Part shown: one piece after another, positions 1 through 9,000 of the stretch
Layout of the letters: every line of letters begins with the position of its first letter
Numbering within the stretch: the stretch's first letter is position 1
DNA from: JALYGK01 sp036259835
GTDB taxonomy: Bacteria > Actinomycetota > UBA4738
Length of the DNA: 64,000 nucleotides
Assembly: GCA_036259835.1 (NCBI GenBank)
Contig: DATABA010000019.1
Location: 17,616 to 81,615, forward strand
Direction: 5' to 3'
Made by a program: the position numbers and the translations under genes
The notes under the pieces: model-generated
What the model saw: the letters and a program-made list of their open reading frames with translations, nothing else
The model's database searches: none
What the model was told of the DNA's origin: nothing

Positions 1-142
1 CCTGATGTCCGTAAAGGCCGCGGTTCTCGAGTCGGTCATTGATTGGTCGATGCGGACGGGCACCAAAACGAAGAGCATCGACGTCTCGGTTCCGACCGCC
101 CCCACGCTGATTCCCGCCGTCCGAATCGCATCGACCGCTTGA
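1..142 (+). CDS. ftsQ: FtsQ-like cell division protein, C-terminal end only
   Basis: An open frame enters from the left edge (codons in phase with base 2) and stops with TGA at 140-142. About 46 residues remain, ending in a stretch that reads IDVSVPTAPTL, which resembles the end of the FtsQ/DivIB beta domain in actinobacteria. FtsQ is a bitopic membrane protein that recruits FtsL and FtsB to the divisome. The position directly upstream of ftsZ is the usual one for ftsQ. The call rests on context plus this short tail, since the POTRA domain and membrane segment lie outside the window. Confidence 0.6.
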   Translation, partial: LMSVKAAVLESVIDWSMRTGTKTKSIDVSVPTAPTLIPAVRIASTA

Positions 143-272
143 CCGCTCCGGAATCGGTGTTGTAACGTCCTCAGCTTGCCGATGAGGTTTACATAATATG
201 GACCTTTACTTAACGGTTAGTGAGGGCAGCGAAGGGGCCTCGTTCGCACGCAGAGGCGACAGGAGAGGAAGG

Positions 273-1388
273 ATGCACGCTCCGCAAAACTACCTGGCCG
301 TGATCAAGGTGGTTGGGATCGGCGGCGGGGGAGTGAACGCCGTCAATCGGATGGTCGAAGCGGGGCTCAAGGGCGTCGAGTTCATCGGAATCAATACGGA
401 CGCGCAGGCTCTCCTGATGTCTGAAGCTGACGTAAAGCTTGATATCGGTCGGAACACCACTCGCGGCCTGGGAGCGGGATCCGATCCGGAGGTCGGCAGG
501 CGCGCCGCCGAGGAACATCGCACCGAGATCGAGGAGATCCTCAAGGGCGCCGACATGGTGTTCATCACGGCCGGCGAAGGGGGTGGAACCGGCACCGGCG
601 GAGCTCCGGTTGTCGCCGAGATCGCCCGGAATCTCGGGGCGCTCACCATCGGCGTAGTGACGCGGCCGTTCTCCTTCGAGGGCCGGAAACGCGCGACGCA
701 GGCGGACCTGGGTATCAGCGACCTCAAGGGCGCGGTCGACACGCTGATCATCGTTCCAAACGACCGCCTTCTCCAGGTCGCCGACCCCGTCACCCCCATG
801 GTCGACGCGTTCAAGATGGCCGATCAGGTCCTCTATCAGGGTGTAGAGGGCATGACCTCGCTGATCATGACGCCCGGCCTGATCAACCTCGACTTCGCGG
901 ACGTCAAGGCGGTGATGACGGGCGCTGGGTCGGCGCTCATGGGCATAGGGCTCGGATCGGGTGAGAACCGCGCGGAGGATGCCGCGCGGGGAGCGATCTC
1001 GTCGCCACTCCTCGAATCCTCGATCGAGGGAGCAAAGGGAGTTCTTCTTTCAGTGGCGGGACCGTCGGATCTTTCGCTGCACGAGGTTCACCACGCTGCC
1101 GAGACCATCACGAATGTGGCGCATCCCGACGCGAACATCATCTTCGGCGCGACCATCGATGACGGGCTCGGCGATCAGGTGCGGGTCACGGTGATCGCCG
1201 CGGGCTTCGACAAGATGGGGGATGGAAGACAGGAGCGGCTCGTTTCTCGGCCGGCGCCCCGTGAGCAGGAGACTCCCACCGTCCTTCGCGAGCAAGAGGA
1301 CGAGGAAGACGTCTTCAAGCCTGCCCCGGCAGTGGTCGTTGGTGAGCCCGAGGAGGATCTCGACATCCCGGACTTCCTCAAGAGCTAG
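273..1388 (+). CDS. ftsZ: Cell division GTPase FtsZ
   Basis: Tubulin-like GTPase that polymerises into the Z ring at midcell. With the start at ATG 273 the protein has 371 residues. The nucleotide-binding GGGGVNAVN motif is at about residues 17-25, the tubulin signature GGGTGTGG at 103-110, and the T7 catalytic loop NLDFAD at 205-210. The C-terminal tail ends in DIPDFLKS, the conserved peptide bound by partners such as SepF. The frame is open upstream to 198, but ATG 273 is preferred because the purine-rich Shine-Dalgarno stretch AGGAGAGGAAGG sits immediately before it and the family begins near here. No ftsA is nearby, as expected in actinobacteria, where SepF does the anchoring. Confidence 0.97.
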   Translation: MHAPQNYLAVIKVVGIGGGGVNAVNRMVEAGLKGVEFIGINTDAQALLMSEADVKLDIGRNTTRGLGAGSDPEVGRRAAEEHRTEIEEILKGADMVFITAGEGGGTGTGGAPVVAEIARNLGALTIGVVTRPFSFEGRKRATQADLGISDLKGAVDTLIIVPNDRLLQVADPVTPMVDAFKMADQVLYQGVEGMTSLIMTPGLINLDFADVKAVMTGAGSALMGIGLGSGENRAEDAARGAISSPLLESSIEGAKGVLLSVAGPSDLSLHEVHHAAETITNVAHPDANIIFGATIDDGLGDQVRVTVIAAGFDKMGDGRQERLVSRPAPREQETPTVLREQEDEEDVFKPAPAVVVGEPEEDLDIPDFLKS

Positions 1389-1481
1389 GGGTCGCGCGGC
1401 CCCTACGGGTGGGGGCGGGAGGGGCTCGAGGCGCCCTTCCCCCGCCTCGGCGGAAAGGTTCCCGTCCCCACCCCCTCCTTT

Positions 1482-1487
1482 GATAAT
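1482..1487 (+). promoter_or_regulatory. Candidate -10 box for leaderless pgeF transcript
   Basis: GATAAT lies 6 nt before the GTG start of pgeF and no Shine-Dalgarno sequence precedes that start. The spacing matches the leaderless pattern seen before several other genes in this window. Confidence 0.4.
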
Positions 1488-1493
1488 GGCCGA

Positions 1494-2273
1494 GTGCTCG
1501 AACGAAGAGAGTTCAGCAACGGCGTCCTTGCGCTGGTGTCGGCGACGATCGAATCCGACGGATTCCTCGCCGTATTCACCGAACGAGAACGGGGCACCAG
1601 CACTGGTGCGTTCCACAGTCTGAACCTTGGACTTCGAAACGGTGATCAGCCGGACAGGGCCGCCGCGAACCGGTCTCGCGTTTGCGACGCTCTCGCCATC
1701 TCTGAATTCGCATGCGGTCGACAGGTCCATGGCGCCAACATGGAACCGGTCGGCCGGGAACGCGCCGGCGCCGGATTCACCGATCCGTCGACGGCGTTCG
1801 ACGACACGGACGCACTAATCACGTCGGACGCCGGCACCGCCCTTGCGGTCCTCACCGCGGACTGCTTCCCCCTGGCGCTCGTCGATCCCCGACGCGGCAC
1901 GGTCGCGGTGGTCCACGCCGGTTGGAGAGGTGTGGCCGCCGGGATCATTGGCAAGGCGATCTCGGCCTTCGAAGATCCGCGTGCGATCAAGGCCGCTCTG
2001 GGACCGGGTATTGGCGTCGACCACTACGAGGTCGGCGAGGACGTCGCGTCCGCCGTCACCGCGGGGGCCGAAACCGATGCGGTGGTCCGAATGGACCGGG
2101 GCCGCCTCCAACTGGATCTCGGCGCAACGATTGAACAGTCATTGCGTGTTCGAGGAGTTCACGAAGTCGAGACCGCCGGCGTCTGCACCGCGTGCGAGGA
2201 AGAACGTTTTTTCTCCTACCGACGAGACGGCGTAACGGGCCGTCAGGCGCTCATCGCAATGCGGATGCCCTGA
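1494..2273 (+). CDS. pgeF: Laccase-domain protein (YfiH/PgeF family)
   Basis: Member of the multicopper-oxidase-like YfiH/DUF152 family. Characterised members act as peptidoglycan-editing or purine-nucleoside enzymes and are not true laccases. The 259-residue protein carries the family's metal or catalytic residues: H79 (QVHGAN), C124 (LTADCFPLA) and H141 (VHAGWRG). It starts with GTG 1494, has no clear ribosome site, and a GATAAT box lies 6 nt upstream. It is separated from ftsZ by about 105 nt holding a GC-rich imperfect inverted repeat (about 1414-1446) that could act as a weak terminator. The stop overlaps the yggS start (TGATG), so the two are translationally coupled. The physiological substrate in this organism is not shown by the sequence. 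Confidence 0.9.
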   Translation: MLERREFSNGVLALVSATIESDGFLAVFTERERGTSTGAFHSLNLGLRNGDQPDRAAANRSRVCDALAISEFACGRQVHGANMEPVGRERAGAGFTDPSTAFDDTDALITSDAGTALAVLTADCFPLALVDPRRGTVAVVHAGWRGVAAGIIGKAISAFEDPRAIKAALGPGIGVDHYEVGEDVASAVTAGAETDAVVRMDRGRLQLDLGATIEQSLRVRGVHEVETAGVCTACEEERFFSYRRDGVTGRQALIAMRMP

Positions 2274-2995
2274 TGGACCCGATCGCCGCGGCTCTTCACG
2301 ACGTACGCGCCAATATCGAGGCTGCGTGCGGGCGATCGGGGCGCAACCCGGATGACGTCGTGCTGATCGGCGTGACGAAACTCGTCCCCGCCGAGCGCGT
2401 GGCGCTCGCACGCGCCGCTGGGCTTACCAACTTCGGGGAGAACTACGCGGCAGAGCTGGCGGAGAAAGCGGCAACCGTAGAGGCCACGTGGCACTTCATC
2501 GGAGCGCTCCAGAGCGGCACAGCGCGAGTCGTCGCCACGCATGCCAGCGTCATTCACTCCGCCGTCCCGGGTCGGGCCCTGGAGCGGGTGGCGCGGCGAG
2601 CTTCCGATCTGCCAAAGACGATCCCGTGCCTCCTACAAGTCGACTTCACCGGCAGGCGGAACGGCGTCCTGCCCGGAGCCGTCGCTGCGAGTCTCGAAGC
2701 CGTCGAGGATCTGGCCGGCATCCGCGTGATCGGGCTCATGACCATCCCAGCATGGTCACCGGAACCCGAGGCCGCTCGTCCGTACTTCGTCCGGCTCCGG
2801 GAGCTCCGCGACCGCCTCCATCGGAGGTGGCCCGACCTAACGGAATTGTCGATGGGAATGTCGCTTGATTACCAAGTTGCAGTGGAGGAAGGGGCTACGA
2901 TGTTGCGGATCGGGACCGCGCTCTTCGGAGATCGGCCACAGAAGCGTTCACCCGAGGGCGCGGGGCGGGGGAGTCGAGGCGCGAAGGAGACGTAG
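2273..2995 (+). CDS. yggS: YggS-family pyridoxal phosphate homeostasis protein
   Basis: PLP-binding protein of the alanine-racemase-like TIM barrel fold (YggS/PLPBP/YlmE), involved in vitamin B6 and amino acid homeostasis rather than having a known catalytic reaction. It has 240 residues when started at ATG 2273, which overlaps the pgeF stop. K36 in the motif GVTKL is the expected Schiff-base lysine. Further family motifs are FGENY (residues 51-55), WHFIG and a C-terminal LSMGMS followed by LRIGTALFG. It lies between pgeF and sepF in the conserved ftsZ cluster and its stop abuts the sepF start. Confidence 0.93.
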   Translation: MDPIAAALHDVRANIEAACGRSGRNPDDVVLIGVTKLVPAERVALARAAGLTNFGENYAAELAEKAATVEATWHFIGALQSGTARVVATHASVIHSAVPGRALERVARRASDLPKTIPCLLQVDFTGRRNGVLPGAVAASLEAVEDLAGIRVIGLMTIPAWSPEPEAARPYFVRLRELRDRLHRRWPDLTELSMGMSLDYQVAVEEGATMLRIGTALFGDRPQKRSPEGAGRGSRGAKET

Positions 2996-3472
2996 ATGGC
3001 CGGGGTGTGGAAGAAGGTCGGGACGTACCTGGGCTTGGTCGAAGACGAGGAGCTCGAGGACTACGAGGAGCCCCTCGAGGCCGCTGGCGGAGGCGCGGTT
3101 CAGCCCCGGGCGGCGCGTGTTCGAAGCGCGGAAGTCGTCCCCGATCGACCCGAAGCCGTCGTCAGGACCATGCCGACCGTCCGGCCGCCCGCGGTCGCAT
3201 CCATCCACCGAGCCGAGCCGAAGCGGTTCAACGACGTTCGCGACATCGGTGAACGATTCAAACAGGGCGTAGCCGTGATCATGAACCTCCAGGGAACCGA
3301 GGACTACGTCGCCAGACGCGTGGTCGACTTCGCCTCGGGCTTGGTATTCGGCCTGGAAGGCAGCATCGAGATGGTGGCGTCCCGAGTCTATCTCATGACC
3401 CCGGCAAACCTGGAGGTCTCCGCCGAGGATCGCGAGCGGCTGGTCGACGGGAGCTTCTTCAACCAGTTCTGA
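2996..3472 (+). CDS. sepF: Cell division protein SepF
   Basis: Z-ring membrane anchor and FtsZ-bundling protein. The 158-residue protein starts MAGVWKKVGTYLGL, the amphipathic membrane-targeting helix seen in the family, followed by an acidic linker (residues 15-30) and a proline/arginine-rich spacer. The C-terminal globular domain (about 80-155) contains VAVIMNLQG and the motif around RVVDFASGLVFGLEG that forms the FtsZ-binding dimer. ATG 2996 follows GAAGGAGACGT as ribosome site, directly after the yggS stop. In an organism lacking FtsA it is probably the essential FtsZ anchor (inference). Confidence 0.95.
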   Translation: MAGVWKKVGTYLGLVEDEELEDYEEPLEAAGGGAVQPRAARVRSAEVVPDRPEAVVRTMPTVRPPAVASIHRAEPKRFNDVRDIGERFKQGVAVIMNLQGTEDYVARRVVDFASGLVFGLEGSIEMVASRVYLMTPANLEVSAEDRERLVDGSFFNQF

Positions 3473-3516
3473 CGGAAACGCGCCGCCGCGAGCAGGCGCC
3501 CGAGAAGGAGCGAGAC

Positions 3517-3774
3517 GTGGAGATCATCTGCATCCTGCTCTTCGTCTACTGGATCATCATGCTGGTGAGGATCATCTCGTCCTGGTTCCCCATCCCGTTC
3601 TCCGGGCCGATTCGGCGAATCATGGACGTCGTGTACGCCCTCACGGAACCCGTCATGCGGCCGCTCAGAAACATGGTTCCACCCGTTCGGATAGGTGCGA
3701 TAGCATTAGACCTCTCACCCATAATCATCTTCATCGTGATCGGCGTGCTTCGGCAGGCGCTTTGCACACGATGA
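3517..3774 (+). CDS. YggT-family integral membrane protein
   Basis: Small 85-residue membrane protein of the YggT family (YlmG in Gram-positives), found beside sepF and divIVA in many genomes and implicated in division or osmotic tolerance. It has two hydrophobic segments (about residues 3-20 and 62-82) flanking a conserved middle region WFPIPFSGPIRRIMDVVYAL followed by TEPVMRPLR. GTG 3517 is preceded by AGAAGGAGCGAGAC. The molecular role is not established; its position supports a part in the septum or polar growth module. Confidence 0.88.
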   Translation: MEIICILLFVYWIIMLVRIISSWFPIPFSGPIRRIMDVVYALTEPVMRPLRNMVPPVRIGAIALDLSPIIIFIVIGVLRQALCTR

Positions 3775-3793
3775 CATCGGAGGTCTCCATTTG

Positions 3794-4897
3794 ATGCGGA
3801 AGAGACGCAGGGAACGCGCAGAACTCGAATCCGGGATGATGGCCGCCCCGGCCGAGCCTCGCCGCATTACGCCAATGGACATCCAACAGAAAGAGTTCCG
3901 GCTCTCGTTTCGCGGCTACAACGAGCGCGAGGTGGATGAGTTCCTGGACGCCTTGACCGAGGAACTGGCGCGGCTGCAGTCCGAGAACGTGAGATTGAGA
4001 GCGGAGCTGGAGAACCGCGAGCAGGAGGCCAGGGCCGCGCAGGCCGAAGCCGAGGCCACGCTTCGCCGGGCGCGCGAAGAGGCGGCCAGAATGCTTCAAG
4101 AGGCCGAGGCACAGGCTCAGTCGGTACGGGAGGTGACCGAGGGCTCGCCGGCGATGGCCGAGGGTGCTCCGAGCGTCGGGTCGTTTCTGAAAAAGAACAG
4201 CATGGTTCAGGCCATCCGTCCATTCCTCGGACGTGAGCGTGAGTTCCTCCAGAGCATGGCCCGCCTCATTCAGGAACACGCCGATTCCGTCCGCGAGGAA
4301 GTGCGCCAGATCAGAGAGGAGCCGTCACCGCTTCAAGAGGACACCGTCGCTCCGGTCGACCCGGATCGCACGGCGCTTCCCGGGGAGACCGCCCCACGGA
4401 TCGCGGGGTCGCAGCCGAACACGACAGGTGAGCGGGAGATCTCGAGGAGATCGGGAAAGCGGCCGGCGGAGCGAGAGCCCGTTCGGCCAGAACGAATCGC
4501 CTCGCGCGAACGAGCCAAAGCGCCCGACCGCCGGGGCGGCAGTGATGCTGAGGACGGCCGGCGAGCAAAGGACCAGGGTCCTGCCTCCCCCCCCGCCGCT
4601 TCGACCGCCCCCGAACGACGCTCTGGAGGCCCGCTCTGGGGGGATGCCCCCTCGGAAGGAGCTCCGGCCGACCTCTTCAAGCCGAAGCGGCGGGTGGCGC
4701 GGCCCCCGGTCAGCCGGCTCGAAGAAGATCAGCCCGGCCGCTCCTTCGAGGAGGGACTCCCGCAGCGGGACCTCCCGGCGACCCAACCCTTTGAACCGTT
4801 CCGGTTCGACGAGCGCTCAGGCGATCAGCCCCTGGAGCGGGGCGACGGTGACGAGGACGAGCGGTCGCTTCGCGAGCTCTTCTGGGGAGAGGAGTAG
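3794..4897 (+). CDS. divIVA: DivIVA/Wag31-like polar growth protein with long disordered tail
   Basis: The N-terminal DivIVA domain begins after a short basic leader: ITPMDIQQKEFRLSFRGYN (about residues 26-45), then a coiled coil of LxxENxxLRxELExxE type to about residue 110. It targets curved membranes at poles and septa and recruits cell-wall enzymes. The remaining 250 residues are charged and rich in Pro, Arg and Glu, with no obvious domain, giving about 367 residues in total. GGAGGT at 3779-3784 is spaced 9 nt from ATG 3794 (6 nt from an alternative TTG 3791). It converges with the DmdA-like gene with only 4 nt between the stops. Confidence 0.88.
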   Translation: MRKRRRERAELESGMMAAPAEPRRITPMDIQQKEFRLSFRGYNEREVDEFLDALTEELARLQSENVRLRAELENREQEARAAQAEAEATLRRAREEAARMLQEAEAQAQSVREVTEGSPAMAEGAPSVGSFLKKNSMVQAIRPFLGREREFLQSMARLIQEHADSVREEVRQIREEPSPLQEDTVAPVDPDRTALPGETAPRIAGSQPNTTGEREISRRSGKRPAEREPVRPERIASRERAKAPDRRGGSDAEDGRRAKDQGPASPPAASTAPERRSGGPLWGDAPSEGAPADLFKPKRRVARPPVSRLEEDQPGRSFEEGLPQRDLPATQPFEPFRFDERSGDQPLERGDGDEDERSLRELFWGEE

Positions 4898-4901
4898 CTA
4901 G

Positions 4902-6050
4902 CTAACTCTTCGGGATCTCCTTTGCCGGATCCACAAACGGCTTTTCCACCACGACGGCGCGTGCGTCGCCAAGAGGCGTTTCGACTTCCAATTCCGTGCC
5001 GAGCGCCGCTCCCTCGATCGGCACCCACGCGTACCCGATGTTCTTCTTGAGGCGCGGAGAGTACAGCGCTGACGTCACCGTGCCGACCTCTTCCCCCCCG
5101 ATGCGAACCGGCCACTTCCGATCGTTGAAGCTCAGCCGCTCGGAGTGGATTTCGATGCCGACCAACTTCCTGGTGAGGCCCTGCTCTCGAATTCTGTGCA
5201 GAGCCTCCTTGCCCATGAAGTCGTCCGCTTTCTCCAGGTCGACCAATCGGTCGAGGTCGACCTCGTAGGGATTGTTCTCGAGCGTCATGTCGGCTCCATA
5301 GTTCAGGATGCCCGCCTCGACACGCCGGATGTCCGACGGACCCGTGGGGCGGATGTTGTACACCCGCCCGGCGTCCATGATCCGTTCCCACAGATCGGTT
5401 CCACGGCTTCCGTCGCGCAGGTAAATCTCGTATCCGACTTCGCCCGTCCAGCCGGTTCTTGTGACCACGACCGGAATTCCATCGAGGTCGGTCTCCAGGA
5501 ACCAGTAATAGCGCAGGTCCAGCACTTGATCGCCGAACAACGAGTGCACCACGTCCTTCGAATGCGGCCCCTGCACCTGAAGCGGCGACACGTCGGGTTC
5601 GCGAAGCTCGACCTTCATGTCGCTCGTCGCCGCGATCCCCATTGCATAAAGGAGGACGTCACTATCGGCGAGCGCCAGCCAGAAGTGGTTTTCCCCCAGG
5701 CGCATCAGGACGGGATCGTTCACGATGCCGCCGTCGGGCGAGGTGATCACAACGTACTTGCCCTGCCCGACCGAGCACTTCGTGAGGTCGCGAGGCGTCA
5801 GCATTTGCGTGAAGCGGAAGGCGTCGGGCCCCGTGATCTCCACCTGTCGCTCCACGGCCACGTCCCACAGCGTGACGTGGTTGATCAGATGCCAATACTC
5901 GGCCTCCAGGTCGTCGTACCGAATAGGGAACAGCGTGTGGTTGTAGACCGTGTAGCCGAGCGGTCCGTACGCCTGTTCTGCCTCGAAGAAGGGGGATCGC
6001 CGCAGTCGAGCCCCGGCCTGCACCAGCGTCATGTCGAACGGTTCAGGCAT
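4902..6050 (-). CDS. DmdA/GcvT-family tetrahydrofolate-dependent methyltransferase
   Basis: A 382-residue protein of the aminomethyltransferase (GcvT) superfamily. Such enzymes transfer one-carbon units to tetrahydrofolate. The N-terminal part (RLRRSPF, GYTVYNH, EAEYWHL, WDVAVERQVEI) and the loop GGIVNDPV (N111) look more like DMSP demethylase DmdA than glycine-cleavage T protein, whose equivalent loop normally carries an Asp (GG-I/V-DD). The C-terminal barrel domain (VGIEI, GEEVGTVTSALYSP) is intact. No gcvH, gcvP or other dmd gene is nearby. It follows ileS by 42 nt on the same strand and has its own ribosome site AAAGGAAG. The substrate (DMSP, glycine betaine-derived or another) cannot be settled by eye. 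Confidence 0.75.
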   Translation of the reverse strand: MPEPFDMTLVQAGARLRRSPFFEAEQAYGPLGYTVYNHTLFPIRYDDLEAEYWHLINHVTLWDVAVERQVEITGPDAFRFTQMLTPRDLTKCSVGQGKYVVITSPDGGIVNDPVLMRLGENHFWLALADSDVLLYAMGIAATSDMKVELREPDVSPLQVQGPHSKDVVHSLFGDQVLDLRYYWFLETDLDGIPVVVTRTGWTGEVGYEIYLRDGSRGTDLWERIMDAGRVYNIRPTGPSDIRRVEAGILNYGADMTLENNPYEVDLDRLVDLEKADDFMGKEALHRIREQGLTRKLVGIEIHSERLSFNDRKWPVRIGGEEVGTVTSALYSPRLKKNIGYAWVPIEGAALGTELEVETPLGDARAVVVEKPFVDPAKEIPKS

Positions 6051-6092
6051 CGTTCTTCCTTTCTTTGCTGCTCGCGTCGGTTGTTCGAGTCA

Positions 6093-9000
6093 TCACGATC
6101 TCTTGAGCGACAAGCCGACTGTCTCGCCGTTCAGCGAGACATCCGACGTGGCCAGGGCGTCACCAACCACGAAATCGACGATATCGACAGCCAGCACTTC
6201 CGCCGCGACCTGGTCCCGGTACCGTGCGACCGCCGAGGAGACATCGGGTCCTCCTTTGACGCCGAGCGTGATCCGATCCGTGACCTCTAGCCCGGCCGAC
6301 TTGCGCAGGTTTTGCACGTGGTGGATGAGATCTCTCACCATGCCTTCCCGCTTCAGTTCCTCAGTGAGTCGAAGGTCCAGAGCGACCGTCACGGAGCCTT
6401 CCGACGCGAGCCCCCACCCCTCCTGCGTCTCCTGCACCAGGTCGACGTCGTCCGGGGTCAGAACCACGGTTCCCGAGGGAACCGACAGCGTGACGTCGTG
6501 CCCACGGGCAAGTGAAGCGGCGAGCGAGCCGTCATCGTTCTGAAGCACCGCCGCCACTTCCTGGACGGCGCGCCCGAGCCGCGGCCCGAGCGCTGCGAAC
6601 TTCGGTCTGGCGCGCCACCCGGTGAGCTCCTCGAGCGACTGAGCGAACGTCACTTCCTTCACGTTGAGCTCCTCGGCCACCAACGGCAGGAGTCGGTCCA
6701 GCCTGCGGGGGTCGCCGGGCTGGTGGACCGTGGCCCTTGCCAGCGGCTGCCGAATCCGAGCCTTGGACTCGGTACGTACTTGACGCCCGAGGGAGACGAT
6801 CTGCCGGATCACCGACATCGCCTCGTCGAGGGCGGGGTCAATCACGCCGTGGTTCGGAACCGGGAAGTCGGTGAGGTGGACGGATTCGGGCGCCCCACCG
6901 GCCTGCTCCGCCACGAGGTTGCGGTAGATCTCCTCGGACACGAATGGAGTGAACGGCGCCAAAAGCTGGGCAACCGTGGCCAGGCACTCGTGGAGCGTTG
7001 CGTACGCCGACAGCTTCTCGGCGGGCGCGGTCCCGTCGCCGCTGCTCCGCGATGGGTCCCAGAAGCGCCGCCTGGACCGACGGACGTACCAATTCGAGAG
7101 GTCATCGACCAGGGTGGCGATTCGTCTGGCCGCTCGGGTGGCGTCGTAGCCCTCCATTGCCCGGCGGACGACGGCGACCGTGCCGTGAAGCTGGGACAAC
7201 GCCCACCGATCCAGGGGGGGTCGATTCGTCGGCGGAGGGGCTGTTGCCAGGTCGGGCTCGTCGATGTTCGCGTATGTCACATAGAAGTGGTACGTGTTCC
7301 ACAGAGTCAGCATGAAAAGGCGTACCACGTTTTCGATCGCCTTCAACGACATGCGGCGCGGCTCCCAGGGTGACCCACCGGCGAGGAAGAACCATCGCAA
7401 GGCGTCCGCGCCGTATCGGTCGAGCACGAGCGAGGGGTCGAACACGTTCCCCAGGCTCTTTGACATCTTTCGTCCTTCTTCGTCCACGATGAAACCGAGG
7501 CACACGACGTTCCGATACGAGGATTGCCCGAACAGAAGGACGGCCTCCGCCATGAGGGTGTAGAACCAGCCGCGGGTCTGGTCGAGCGCTTCGGCGATGA
7601 AGTGGGCGGGGAACCGCCGCTCAAACGTGTCCTTCGCAGGCGAATCGGCGCCCATGTACCCCCACTGAGCAAATGGCATGGCGCCGGCGTCGAACCACAC
7701 GTCGATGAGATAGGGAACACGGCGAGCTTCGCTTTCGCACTTCCGGCACGCGATCGTCACTTCGTCGATGTATGGCTTGTGCGGGTCCATGCCGGTGACG
7801 TCGCGGCCGGCTAGCTCGGAGAGTTCCGCCAGCGACGCCACAGCGGTCTCATGGCCGTTCGCACAGATCCAGATGGGAAGCGGAGTGCCCCAATACCGTT
7901 CCCGAGAGAGCGACCAATCGACGTTGTTGGCAAGCCAGTCGCCGTACCGTCCGTGCTTGATGTGCTCCGGGTACCAGGTGACCGTTTCGTTGGCGGCGAG
8001 CAGCTGCTCGCGGTACGCCGTCGTCTTGATGTACCACGCGGGACGGGCGTAGTAGACCAGCGGAGTCTTGCAGCGCCAGCAGAACGGATAGCTGTGGCGA
8101 TACGTCCCTGACCACAGCAGCAGCTCCGCCTTCCGCAGATCCTCGATGATGTGCGCGTCGGCGTCGCGGATGTACATGCGGGCATAGGGGCCGGCGCGGT
8201 CGTCGAATCGGGCCTCCGGATCGACGGGATTGATGACGGGCGCCCGATGCTCCCGCGCCAGCCGGAGGTCGTCTTCGCCGAACGCGGCACCGGTGTGGAC
8301 GATGCCCGTCCCTTCGTCCGTGCGCACGAAATCGCCGACCGCCACGAAGCGCCACGACGCAGGATCCCCCTGTGGGTCCGAGGGCGATCCCGGGCCCACC
8401 AGCTCGAACGGCGCTCGGTATCGTGACCCAACCAGTTCCTCGAGTGACACATCGCGGACGACCCGCGCCTCCGGCCCCAGCGCTTCCTCGATCCGGTTCG
8501 CGGCGAGGACGACAGCGCGGTCCCCGGCGCGGCCTCCCGTTGCCAGCACGTATCGAATGTCCGGCCCCACCGCCGCAAGCGTGTTCGGGACGAGGGTCCA
8601 CGGCATCGTGGTCCAGATCAGGAGATCCGCCTGGCCCGCGAGAGGCCCGGTGATCAGGGGAAGGCGGACGTAGATGCTCGGGTCGTCTGTCTCCTCGTAT
8701 CCCAGGGCCACTTCGTGATCCGAGAGCGGAGTCCCGCATCGCGGGCAGTACGCCGTTACCTTGTCGGACTGGTACAGCAGACCCCTGCCGTGAAGCGTCT
8801 TCAGAGCCCACCAGACGCTCTGGATGTATTCGGCGTCCATGGTCCAGTAGGCGTCGTCGAGGTTGATCCAGAATCCGATGCGCTCCGTGGCGGTTCGCCA
8901 CTCCTCGACGTACCGCTTTACCGACTCACGGCAGAGACGATTGAACTCCGCGACGCCGAACGATTCGATGTCGCGCTTCGTCTTCGTGCCGATCTCTTTC

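Noticed and set aside
198..272. Extended FtsZ N-terminus from the upstream ATG
   Set aside because: The extra 25 residues are not FtsZ-like, and ATG 273 has a strong ribosome site directly before it.
5145..6290. 381-codon plus-strand frame opposite the DmdA-like gene and ileS end
   Set aside because: Spans two real genes on the other strand and shows no domain or ribosome site.
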